This document shows, piece after piece, positions 12,653 to 23,130 of a stretch of DNA of 64,000 nucleotides. The notes beneath the pieces were generated by a model, which saw nothing but the letters and a program-made list of their open reading frames with translations, made no database searches and was not told where the DNA came from. The translations under genes were made by a program, and so were the position numbers. Location: assembly GCF_018320785.1 (NCBI RefSeq), contig NC_054866.1, positions 32,031,000 through 32,094,999 on the forward strand. The letters are read 5' to 3'. Numbering within the stretch: position 1 is the first letter of the stretch; each line of letters starts with the position of its first letter. This DNA is from Cheilinus undulatus. Taxonomy: Eukaryota; Chordata; Actinopteri; Labriformes; Labridae.

Positions 12653-12908
12653 GGAAGCCCTAGAGAGCCATATATTCTCATATATTATTTACTCCGTTTT
12701 CTTATGATAACAAATAATTTCTATTTTCTTGTGATCTTGACTTATTTCTTGTCATTATCTCGAGATAACGCTGTTTCTTGTATTAACAACTTAATTTTTG
12801 TGTTATCACAGGATAACAACATTTGTTTTCCCATGATAATGAGTTGATTTATCCTGTTATCACGAGAAAACAGAGTAAATAATGTATGGCTCTTTACGAC
12901 TTCTGTAG
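12653..12908. mobile_element. hAT-like miniature inverted-repeat element
   Basis: A 256-bp element with inverted ends: left GAAGCCCTAGAGAGCCATA and ATTATTTACTCCGTTTTCT, right (reversed) GAAGTCGTAAAGAGCCATA and ATTATTTACTCTGTTTTCT. An exact 8-bp direct repeat TTTTGTAT flanks it (12645-12652 and 12909-12916), which is the hAT target-duplication length. The interior is a series of GATAAC/GTTATC words in alternating orientation. It carries no coding capacity and sits inside the pentanucleotide array. A caveat is that TTTTGTAT could also occur by chance in that array. Confidence 0.75.
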
Positions 12909-13400
12909 TTTTGTATCATATCATGTTATATCTTATTGAGCTAATCCATATCATATATTTTTCTTGCCCTATCATTTTATTATTTAATCTGTTGTATTGT
13001 ACTGCATCATGTCATCATTGTATCATATTATCATATTATAGTGAGTCTTTGTGTTGTGTCATGTGTTGTTACTGTATGTCTGAAGGAACTGAATCATATC
13101 CTATCATGTTCTTTACACCTGCATTCATATTGTATCCTTTTGTTTGTTATCATATTGTATCATATTCCATCCTCATGTTGTGTTGTTTCGTGTTAAATCT
13201 TATTGTACTAACTTGAACTGTTTTGTAATTATATTGAATGGTATTCTTAAATCAAATCATATTTTACTGTGTTTTGTTGCCATTACATTTTATTGTTTTG
13301 TATTATTTTGCCCTACATTTTAGTGTGTAAAGTCATGTGTTTTCATTACTGCATTGTATTGTGTAATTATTATATCATATTTTATCAACTCGGGCAGGCA
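12909..13400. repeat. Degenerate pentanucleotide array, block 3
   Basis: Continuation of the ATCAT/ATTGT-type array after the miniature element. Unit identity decays towards 13400, where ordinary sequence resumes. Confidence 0.75.
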
Positions 13401-14171
13401 CAGAGATTGACAGCTGTGTTTCAAACAGAAAAAGTAAATGAGCCAGAAAAATCACACAGGTGCACCGCAGACAGACATGGGCACAGAGAGGCTACTGAGG
13501 CTCTGGGATAGGACATCGAGGTGCGTGCTTTAGGGTATAACACTTTTGTCACTGTCACTGAAACCATTCTTTACACTATGTAGTGAATAAATATCTCAGT
13601 GTTTGTTGTCAAAGCAGACTCTGTTATTCTTTTCCTCTTTTTTTCTATTTTTGGTCATTTTCTCAATAAAATACTTTGACCAGGACCTCTCATGATCCTG
13701 CAGTCATTCCTGGAAGTACATACATTATCCAAATGTTTCAAACAAAGTGCAAAGTATGAAGATGTTCTTATTTAGCTTCTAGTTATCTATTAGTGGCCGT
13801 TACACTGATGAACTGTGAAAGGATTTGCATGAGCCTGACTCGAGCTCATGAGCTCCATGATGCTTTAATGCTGTCCAGCTGTTCCATGCCAGTGCTTCAG
13901 TTTGCATAGTCCAGAGCCAAGGCATCCAAACAGAGGACTTCTTTTGTTTAAGGGGGAATTACTGAAAGATGTGAGGCAGCAGCTTTCCTCTGATCCTCTT
14001 TCCACTGAACTCACTGCTGACATCTAGTGAGCCACAGCAGGAAAAACAGCTGTCAGACACAATTATCTCAGTCCTATACTCAAAACTGCTGCTGTTAGTT
14101 GTCTCAATCTTTTAACTTCTTTCCTTTGAATTTAATCTTAGTTGAGAGAAAAAAAGTGACCATATAAAGTT

Positions 14172-14203
<32 letters not shown>

Positions 14204-15000
14204 GGGCCGTGACCTGATTCTGAGCAGACAAACTGTGCCAGCTCATGTAAGGTGTGACTCCTCATAATAAAACTCCTAAAAAAGAAGACGAGAGAATCAG
14301 ATCACAGCCGTTGGCTGCTGTACTCAGCGAGAAGTCAAACACACACCTATGAGGAAGAGTTGGTGATGAATAGCTGCATGATAAGAAGTCTCTTTATTTA
14401 GCTTCTAGAAAGGAGACAGGAATGCAGTTATCTTGTATTTACCTTGTTCTTGTCAAAATCCAAACAATGTGTCAACTCATTGTTGTGCTTTACAGGAAAT
14501 AATCTGAGTAAACTGGGGTAATTTACTGAAGAAAATGGAGCGACAAAATAATGTTCCTGTGTAAAAATGCACTTTATGAGCACCATCAATCATTTCTAAG
14601 TATCAAAGTGTTCATTACAAAGTTTCTGTCACATGTAAATATAGCAATTCTATTTTATTTTTGAGTTGTGATAACTCATTATCACATTTCCTTTGTGGTT
14701 GTAGCTGTGTCTTTTATGTCAATACCTGTTTATCTAAATGAAGTCCTTCTATTAACACATATGTAAACGATTATTACATTTTAAGAGGGTTTTTTTTAAG
14801 TCTCTAAAAATACTTTAGCCATAACAACATTTTTTTTTAGATAGTTTTCTTCAGGCAAATGCAGTTCAACAGACACATGCATACAATTAATAAGTTACAA
14901 GATTATTCCCCTCAGAAATGTAGTTTATGCTTTTACTTAAATACAAAGGCCCTGAGAGGACAACATCCATTCACTATATTTACTCTCATTTTTCTCTAAT
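13401..15000. other. Intergenic DNA, no gene seen
   Basis: No exon or known repeat is recognised apart from the CA microsatellite at 14172-14199. Confidence 0.45.
14172..14199. repeat. CA/TG microsatellite
   Basis: About 14 uninterrupted CA dinucleotides, long enough to be polymorphic. Confidence 0.95.
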
Positions 15001-15111
15001 GACATTCTAGACTAAGGGTATCCAAACTTTTTTCACAGAAGGCCACTTACACATAAGAATGACAAGGCCACATTAAAGAGATATTTCAGTACTTTTGAAG
15101 TCTAGTTTTTT

Positions 15112-15655
15112 GAGGTACTTGGCGATAGTTAATAGCATTAGCCTCCAGTGATTTAAATGAGTGTTGTCCCTACTGACAGGAGGACCACTGGAGGAAACTA
15201 GGCTATACAGCATAGCAGGCAGGTTCACTATCTCCCCATAATTTAGCAAGTTTCAGGTAAAACCAGGCCAAAATAGCTGGCCTCATTATACACTACATGG
15301 AAAATTTTAAGCATTTTGTTTTTCACCCAGAAAGCCTCTGTGTTTGGTACTGTTTGTCCACCTCAGTGTATCTGAACAGCTGTTGGGTCTGCAGGCCTCA
15401 TCAGAGGACACAACAAGTAACTAATCTAAAACTAGTTAGTTCTACTCAGTTTTCCACTTGAGAGATATAGTGCACTATTGAGCCCACACTGTTTTATGGC
15501 TGGTTTTTACCAAAAACGTGTTAAATTTCATGGTGATAGAGAACCAATCTGCTACGCTGTATAGCCTAGCTTCCTCCTGTGTGTTCTGTTTGAAGGGGGT
15601 AATGCTTACTGGAATTACTAGAGATTAATGCTACTAGTATTGCCAAGTACCTTAT
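15112..15655. mobile_element. Nested TIR element, about 0.54 kb
   Basis: The left end reads GAGGTACTTGGCGATA and soon TAGCATTA. The right end, reversed, reads AAGGTACTTGGCAATA and then TAGCATTA. The ends are therefore inverted copies around non-coding DNA. It lies inside the 15011-16494 element and directly abuts the hAT-like element at 15658. The family is not recognised. Confidence 0.65.
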
Positions 15656-15657
15656 AC

Positions 15658-15950
15658 CACTGGTTCTTGACTTTGGGGTCAGGACCCCCTTGGGGGTCGC
15701 AAGACACTGAGAGGGTGTCTCCAGATGCCCTAAAAAAACTAAGAATATTTTTTAAATTACACCTTTACCACTTTACAACAATTTTGTAAAATTTTTTTAC
15801 CCCCCTTTCATCATTTATTCCCACCAATTTTAACACATTTTTGCCATGTCACACCTACTTTTGTCAGTTTTAAACTCTTTCTACCACTTTTTTCTGCCTG
15901 TTTTTGCCACTTCTAAACCAATTCACAATTGGAAAGGTTGAGAACCACTG
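15658..15950. mobile_element. hAT-like miniature element (CAGTGGTTCTCAAC type)
   Basis: The left end is CACTGGTTCTTGACTTTGGG and the right end, reversed, is CAGTGGTTCTCAACCTTTCC. The flanks are CCTTATAC (15650-15657) and CCTTATCC (15951-15958), an 8-bp target duplication with one mismatch. The interior contains GGGGTC and CCCTTGGGGG words near the left end and a series of diverged CCACTTTTT/TTTTGCCA units of about 20 bp. The reverse complement of the same units makes up much of 20395-20990. No coding capacity. Confidence 0.85.
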
Positions 15951-16504
15951 CCTTATCCAACCCAGCTTCAAAAATACAGAAATACCCCTTTGAGATGCCC
16001 CCTCTTTGATAAAATTAGTAAACACTGATCCAGTCTATGTGTAGGTATGTTAATAGCTGAATATGTGGAAAGGGGAGAAAATACCTGGATGATACTTACC
16101 AATAAATGGCTAAAATTCAAAAATCCATGTATTGTGAGAGATTTTGAGCGGTCAATCAGATTGTGAGGGACCCTGACAGACAACTTATCGCTACATTTAG
16201 ACACAAAAAAAGAGAAAATTGCACAAAGCAGCCAAATGTTATCAGGGAGCTGATGTTTGAAGATAATTAGTATTTAGAAACAAGTATTTTAAAAAAGTAA
16301 AATAAAAGTAAGTAAAAGTGTGATTTTTATTTTTCAAAAGTGCACAAATATGCTACTCAGTTACAGCCATTTTAGTAAATATACTTTGTTACTTTCTACC
16401 CTTGTATTTGATTTTGTCAATAATATTGCAGGAATATTTAAAATGAGCCACAGCACAGTGGGCCACAGGCTGTAGTCTGGACACCCTTGTTCCAGACATT
16501 CTAG

Positions 16505-17621
16505 TGTTTTGATGAGATGATTATATCCTAATGTAATTGTATCAGTACTAATGTAGTTCCTTCCAGAATTTATGCCTCTATTAATAAACCAGACATCTGA
16601 TTCTGATTGACTTAGCTGAGCTAAGGTGTACCTAGGACACTCAGCTGTAGGGTACATGTGATTGGGAATGTCAGCCTCCATGCCCTGTGTTTTTTTTTTC
16701 TACTCGTCTGGAGCACTTAAAGATTCAGAGGTAATTACCTGCTCGGCTTCCTCTGTGATTAAACGGCAGGTTCACAGCAGCCTGATTAATGCAGAGGCAT
16801 GCACACCTGCCATTAGCAGCCAGGAGAGCTGGAACGTTCGGAGTGAAACCTGGAGAACAAACACGCTGCTGTCAGCGCCTTCATGACACACAACTACACA
16901 ACAAGAGAGAAAATGCACACACAAATGTATACTATTACTACTTAATTTATTACATTGTGTAACACTCCATGCAGAGTGGCAGGCTAGGTTCAGCTTAATT
17001 ATGAATTCTAAAGCCAATTCTTTGACTCAGTGTTTCTGCCCCACTGGGAGAGAGTAGTCGGTGTATATTGTGGTGGGGGGCACATGGGAACGGATCCAAG
17101 AATTTTTTTGAAGGATTTTTTGAAATAGGACATAGGGCTGATGGTGGAGGTCTGCACTCTCTGAGTGCCTTTCTAGTTAGTTTTTAATTCCTGTTGGTTT
17201 AGGGAACCCCTGTGGAGACAATGTTACCTTTTATGTCTATGATGATCTTGTACTCTAGTAGTATTAAGCGAAGAAAAATCTCTTCCTGATGTTCTAACTG
17301 TAAGTTTTGCCATGGAATCTGTTAATAAAAAAAACATTTTATGAAATATCCAGCAAATGGGCCCTACCTAAATGGGATTGTTTTATATTAATGAATGTGG
17401 GTTTTTTTAATACTGTTCCTTACATAACCAAAGCTAACAAATAAATGCTTAATTCTTATTTAGGAGCAGTCAGACACTTTTACACACATCACCTGGTAGT
17501 CTTTTTAACAGTGTTTTTGTTTGTTTGTTTGTTTGTTTTTAACACTAGCTAGTCTAGAAGTCAAGATGTGATACGCTGCGTTGCAGTTCACATTGACGCA
17601 TACATAAAAAAGACTAAACTG
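16505..17621. other. Intergenic DNA, no gene seen
   Basis: Short ORFs only. A TTTG tetranucleotide run lies at 17517-17540. No other structure was recognised. Confidence 0.45.
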
Positions 17622-17917
17622 TTTTAAAGGTCACATACTGTAACCCTTTAAGACACGTTTATATTGTTCTCAGAGGTCCCCAAAACATGCCTGTGAAGTT
17701 TGTTGCTGAAAAAACCCTCCAGTATTGGATTTTGGCATGTCTGACCACCCCTGACCACATCCCTCTGAGGAAATCGATGTGGCTTAATGGAGGGCGGAGC
17801 TTTGGTCCAAGCGAGAAGGGACAACCGAACCTGAGGGGGGTGAACAGGCCTGCGACACATAATTTTGCTAGAAAAGCCTGGAAAAGTGTATTTAGCATAA
17901 TATGTGACTTTTAAAAG
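17622..17917. mobile_element. Short TIR element (AAAGGTCACATA type)
   Basis: The left end is TTTTAAAGGTCACATACTG and the right end, reversed, is CTTTTAAAAGTCACATATTA. The interior contains TTTATATTGTTCTCAGAGG and a CCACATCCCTCTGAGG block typical of an abundant fish non-autonomous DNA element. ORFs of 70-79 codons on both strands here are repeat-derived. No target duplication was fixed. Confidence 0.65.
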
Positions 17918-18019
17918 TATGGAATTTAACTATGAAACTGACTCTATATCACTCAAGCAAGAATTAACAAAATATAAAAAGGTAGCTGTTTTAGTTCTCA
18001 TATATTTTAACTGATTCTT

Positions 18020-18180
18020 CTTAGAATTGTTTGTTTTTTAAGAATCAGTTTTATTTATAAACAAAGTCTGGTGGTTACAGTCATGAAATAACCACATTCC
18101 AACATTACAGACTAAAAAACATTTCATAAATAAAACCGAAAAAAAGATCTGAGGTCTCACCTTCAAACCGGGGGGTAAAT
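18020..18180 (+). repeat. Dispersed repeat, copy 2 (pair with 4560-4720)
   Basis: See the copy at 4560-4720: shared words in the same order are ATAAACAAAGTC, CATTACAGACTAA, TTTCATAAATAAAAC and GAGGTCT. Family unknown. Confidence 0.6.
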
Positions 18181-18500
18181 TATGTTTTTGGAAGGCTGCT
18201 GTCCTTAGCTTTGTTAGCTTTCACTAAAACTAACATAGTTAAGCTAGCTATGTATTCAACATTACAACAAAATCCAATGTAGCTAAGTTTGCTTTGGCAA
18301 TGTTAGCTTTAGAAAATGTAGCTAGAGCTAATGTCGCTTTGTAAGCTATATAAATAGCATTAGCTACATAGCTCACGTAGCTAATGTCAGCTGCAAAGTT
18401 CCGTTAGTGTAGATATCCATGAGCCTAGTGAGCTTTAACTTTAGCTACATCAGCTACACTAACTACATAGCTAGAAGAGCTACATAAGCTATTTTTACTG
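18181..18500. repeat. TAGCTA-rich degenerate repeat
   Basis: The words TAGCTA, GCTACATAGC and GTTAGC recur about every 8-15 bp in both orientations with no fixed period. No coding capacity is seen. It looks like a decayed low-complexity repeat that follows directly after the dispersed repeat at 18020-18180. Confidence 0.6.
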
Positions 18501-20394
18501 TGTGAGAGTGTTTTCGTGGAAGACTAGCTATTTTCCTGTAAGCAGACAGATTACTCAGCTTTACCAAACGTTTTGTGATGAGGTTTTTTTAATGTTTAAC
18601 TTTTTGTATCCTTAACCCTTACGTAAACCTAAACGGAAATTGAATCAAATTTTATTTTGAAAGAGCTACGGTTTTCCGCCAGATCCCTCTCATTAGTTTA
18701 GCATTAGTTTTACTAGTTATGAAGGAGAATAAATTCAGAGTGTTTACAGAGTGATTGATTCTAGCGACCCCCGTGGAGAAAGTCATACATTTTTTGTCTT
18801 TGAGTGTTTTGTCCTATAGCCTACTGTATGATCAAGCAGAGCTGTTTAACAGTTGAGTGTATCACTTTCTCTGAGTCTGTAAGACTGTGTCTGCAGATTC
18901 TGTTCACCTGGTCTGGCACCTACCCCCCTATAGCAGTGAATTAAGACGTTGGACTACACAGAAGTGGTCAGTGTTTAGTCTTGTGGTCTCTTTTGCTTCG
19001 GTAGGTCATTAGAAAGGATTAATATTAGTTTCAGTCAGTTTAATATTTAATTAAGACTACTCACAGGCTCTTTAAAAGGTGACAATAACTAAAAGCTCAA
19101 AGCTGCTTATTGAAATTCTGTATCTAAAATAGATATGGGCGGGCCATTATAAAACAATTAGAATCTAACTGCCCCTCTTCAAAGAGATATTTTATAGACA
19201 CATTTATAACCAAAATCTCCTCTCTCAGTCCTCCTACTATCTGACACTCATAGATTTTTATTTTGGCCATAAACACACCAATAACAGGAAAATGTGACAG
19301 TAGCAACTACGACCTTTAGTGTCCATTTATTTGCCTGGTCTTGACAGATGCAGTAGCAGGTTATCTGTCTGAGTCTATAAGCTCTTTTTATTTCTCTTTT
19401 TGCCAACAGTTAATATGTAACTGGGCGAGCGAGGAATCAGCACATTTCCTTTTACCTCATGCAGGGATCGATGTTGGTGTGGCTGCACTAAGGGGGTGGA
19501 AAATGGGATCATTGTTAGGAGAGCTACAGTAACACAACTCATCCTGTGTGGGAGTTTGAAATAAAAGAAAGACTACATATGGAGTTATACAGAAAACTAA
19601 GGGAAAATGTGTATGCTAGCACAAACGGAAAGGGGAAATTCTGAAATATTTTTCATCCATTACAGCCACAAACATCTTAGCTGTCAGCTCATTATGATAA
19701 CCTCTAATTATCCTACTAGTGTAAACTGTGTTTTTTTTTTTTTTGTTTGTTTGTTTTACTGTAAACCTTCACTTTGAAGATCTCTTGGAAGCTTTTCTGA
19801 ATCTTTGCTCCTTGTTAAGGCCTGTTTTTTTCAACAATTAAGAACCTGGCCCTGTGCCACCTAATGTAGAACCAAAGTTATCTATTATTTCATGAGTAAA
19901 GAGAAAAGCTTCATACTTAGTCAACCATAGCGTCTGTGTTGTCCCCCTGTGACAGCGTGAAACACCTTCTCTGTTTAGTCATCACACATGACTCTCTATG
20001 CCGGGAAAGTAAAACCTCTGAAAGCCGCCTTAGATCCTGTTTATGAAAGGATTTCTGGCTAATTGTCATGCAGAATGATCAGATTTGTGGTATCCACAAT
20101 GGAGTTCAGGTGCTCTAAGAGGTCCAGAGGTAACAAGGGCTGCAAGGAGCACAGAAGGGTCCTCGTGTGGGAATACTTGGGCTATGGCAACCCATGCAAT
20201 GTGCTGCAACAAGACAGAGAGATCATGAAGATCCCCTAGGACTGCCATTAAATAAAAAATTGCTTATTTCACTTTGTATATGCTGCAGTATTGGCTATCA
20301 ACACTAGGTGGCAGTATATCGAAGAAAGATGCTGAAATGTGAATGGGCTCAAGCCAGAACCAGATAATATCAGACTTCAGAGCTAAGCATGATA
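18501..20394. other. Intergenic DNA, no gene seen
   Basis: Short ORFs without motifs. A T-run with GTTT units lies near 19731-19755. Confidence 0.45.
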
Positions 20395-20990
20395 TGCACA
20401 AAAATCTGGATGCCAGAAAATAAAGTAGAAAGAACCAAAATGACTAACTTAAAGAAATACAAAAAGAGACAAAAAACATTAAAAAATGTGCAAAAATGGG
20501 TTAAAAATGACACAAATTGGCAGGGAAAAAAAAGTGGTAAAAAGTGGTTACAGAGTGACAAAAATGGATTAGGAAAGTAGAAAAAGTGCAGAAAAATGGT
20601 GACAAGCAATTTAAAAAGTGGCTCCAGTTAATTAAGGGAATCAAGATGGGCAAAAAGTTTAGAAAATGGTCAGATGAAGTAGTGTAAAGGGATTGCAAAA
20701 ATGGGCAAACAGTGGTAAAAATGGGTGGCTGAAGTTGTGAAAAGAGGTTAAAAAGTAGCAAAGATTTTTAAAAGGGGCAAATATGAGGATGCAGATGGCC
20801 TGATGATTATGTCCTGTCCCATGTAAAAAGGCAGCCAGGGTTCAAGTCAGGCATGTGGCTCCCTCTTACTGGTTCTATCCACTGTCCTTTCTCTCTCTAT
20901 TAAAGGCAAAAAAGCCTGAATATTAAAAAGAGGCAACTGTGGAAAAAATGTGGCCAAAAGTGTGATGTAAAGGGGTTATTAGGTGGCACA
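20395..20990. repeat. Degenerate about 20-bp tandem repeat (AAAAATGG/AAAAAGTGG units)
   Basis: Units such as GCAAAAATGGGTTAAAAATG and GGTAAAAAGTGGTTACAG follow one another with poor conservation. ORFs rich in Lys (plus) or Phe (minus) across it are artefacts. The reverse complement of these units forms the interior of the hAT-like element at 15658-15950, which suggests the array derives from an expanded copy of that family. A SINE-like insertion interrupts it at about 20800-20935. Confidence 0.7.
20800..20935 (+). mobile_element. tRNA-derived SINE-like copy
   Basis: Contains GGTTCAAGTCAGGC (resembling a pol III B box), then TGTGGCTCCCTCTTACTGG, TATCCACTGTCCTTTCTCTC and a tail TTAAAGGCAAAAAAGCC. 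This is the usual block order of a fish tRNA-derived SINE. A minus-strand copy lies at 61975-62100 and a partial one at 29600-29735. Confidence 0.65.
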
Positions 20991-22993
20991 AATAAGTAAT
21001 GTGAACATTAGACCCCAGTAATAGCTTCACTGTTAGCCAGGATGCTACAGATCCAACACTCCTGCATTGACATCATTGAAAAAATGTAATTATATAAAAC
21101 AAAGAAAGATTTAAATTCTGGTCCTTTGGCCAAGAATGTGTTCATGTGGAGAGTGGGTCTTTGAGCCCCCCTAGCTTCAGGCTTAAGGCTGACAAATATT
21201 TACTGTGTGTCACACAAAAATCATCACTGGAGGTCACAAGTAGATTATTATCATCCAGAGAGGTTGAAAAGTGTTATCCTCTTATAAAATCACATCAGCA
21301 CTACAAATGGGTTTCATGGGTTGTAAATTTGATTTTACATTTCTTTTTTTCTGAGAAAACCTCAAACTCTGCCTGCTTCCCTCCCACCTCTGCTCCACAA
21401 GTGGACTCTGACCCTCTGTCTCCACGCTCCTCTGCTCATCCCTAAAATTAATTCATCCGCACATCTCTGTCCCTACAACACCACATTAACCCCGACCACG
21501 GGAGGCATCCTGACGGAAAAAAATGTCCCTCTCTGGCTCCGTGGTGAAACATCAGTTTGACCTTTCCACCTCAGACCTTCTCTGTGCTTTTTTTCCCACC
21601 CTCACATTCAGGATAATGGTTTTTTAACTCAAACTCTACCATGATTTCAACTCAGACTCTGTCAATACTCCGTAAAGATTTCGCCAGGTGGTCAAAACAA
21701 GCATCAGTATGTGAAAAATAACACAAATTAAGTCTTACTGCTATTTTCATACGTCTCTTGTTGCCATGCATCTCCAAAGAAGACTCATTTTGAGGGTCAC
21801 GCCACACTGGTTGCTTTCTGGAGGACAGAGGAACTGTAATTTGGGGCCATTAGCTGCTGCCCAAGATCGGTCATGCAAGGTGGGTTTGTAGATTGAGACA
21901 TGGTGATTGCACAGTCCCACACTGCCTGTATCAGTGCCCCCTACCTGTGTGACTTCCCCACCACCCCACCATGACCTCCCTAACAAACCCCCAGCCTGAC
22001 TACACACACACACACATACACACACACAGACACTCAACTCCCGTGTCCTTTGGTTGCTTGTGTTGTTCTCAAACAGACCTTGAATAAAGTCAGGGCCGGC
22101 AAGATCCAAAAGCAATCAAATAAAAAGTCACTTTTATAACAGCTTTAAAATTCTGTCAGGGTAATCTAAAGCCATCAGTTACCTGTCTGACAGCTCCGCT
22201 CCGCTCTGTTGTGAATAGGATCAACTTTATCTTAACTGCTGGTGGAAAATCCTGCAGCGACACAAGAGCTGTGAGACACTTAAGAAAAAGCCTGAAAGTA
22301 GGAAGCACTAAGAAACTCAGATTTTACAAACAAAAGCAATAATTTCATGTAGAAACCCATTTTCAAACGCATTTAGGCGTATTAAAATCAAATGTAGTAG
22401 AGAAATGCAGTGTCTGCTTAAAAATTGAAATAAATTTGGGTTAGATCATAAAAAACCATTCTAATGCAATAAGAACACTGATAATGTGCGAAACACTGAA
22501 ACACCATATCCACCATGCAACATTATACTCAAAATAGCACAAAGACACTTAAATGTTAGCAAGAACTGAAAAGTTTCAGACAGAAGAAGAAAGCTCAGCT
22601 AAGCATGAAATCTATGCAATAAATACATGGCAAAAATCTTATCTAATTTTCGCAATCAGAGCTCAAATCATGGGTGAAGCCAGAAGGGTTATACATCCAG
22701 ACCTTAGCCCAAACTTAAAAGGGTCCAGGGGCATGATTCTCCAGCAGGCAGCTAAAGCCACTGTTTTGAGACACTTTAAGTAAAACATTATGTTTTAAAA
22801 TACCAATAAATTTGTACATCATTTGAGCTAAAAAATATGCTGATCCATCTACAGTAAAAATCCTTTTGAGCCAACAGCATTGTACTTTCTTAAAGTTTTC
22901 AAATTGACCTCATCATTCTAAAAGCATTATACATGTTCAAGCTCGATCATCTTTAATGTGCCTCCTTAAAAAAAAAAACAGAAAGTACCCTAA
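20991..22993. other. Intergenic DNA, no gene seen
   Basis: Holds a CA microsatellite at 22002-22028. A 122-codon minus ORF (21747-22115) spans that microsatellite, which gives its Val-Cys run, and is not a gene. A 99-codon plus ORF (21146-21445) has no motif. Confidence 0.45.
22002..22028. repeat. CA microsatellite, interrupted
   Basis: A CA tract with a single CATA interruption. Confidence 0.9.
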
Positions 22994-23130
22994 GCAGGGC
23001 TACGTTCATGCTACAGTTAAAAGTGACTTGAATCTGATTTTTTTGCTCCTATGTGACTCAAATCAAATTTTTTTTCTAACAATGTGAACAGCACTGAATT
23101 TGACCTTCTTGAATCAGATTCAGGCCATTC

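Larger units (their letters stand above)
15011..16494. mobile_element. hAT-like element carrying nested insertions
   Basis: The left end reads AAGGGTATCCAAACTTTTTT and the right end, reversed, AAGGGTGTCCAGACTACAG. These are imperfect inverted repeats of the GGGTGTCCAAACT type known from hAT (Charlie-like) elements. The 10-mer GACATTCTAG occurs exactly on both sides (15001-15010 and 16495-16504), consistent with an 8-bp duplication plus chance extension. The original element appears short. Most of its present 1.5 kb is made of two later insertions (15112-15655 and 15658-15950). No transposase frame is visible. Confidence 0.75.

Noticed and set aside
12417-13216. ORFs of 96-138 codons
   Set aside because: They run through the ATCAT/ATTGT pentanucleotide array, which has few stops in some frames. 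Composition is dictated by the repeat.
20389-20761. Lys-rich and Phe-rich ORFs on both strands
   Set aside because: Products of the AAAAATGG-type degenerate tandem repeat.
21747-22115. 122-codon minus ORF with a Cys-Val run
   Set aside because: The run is the CA microsatellite in translation. The rest shows no family resemblance.
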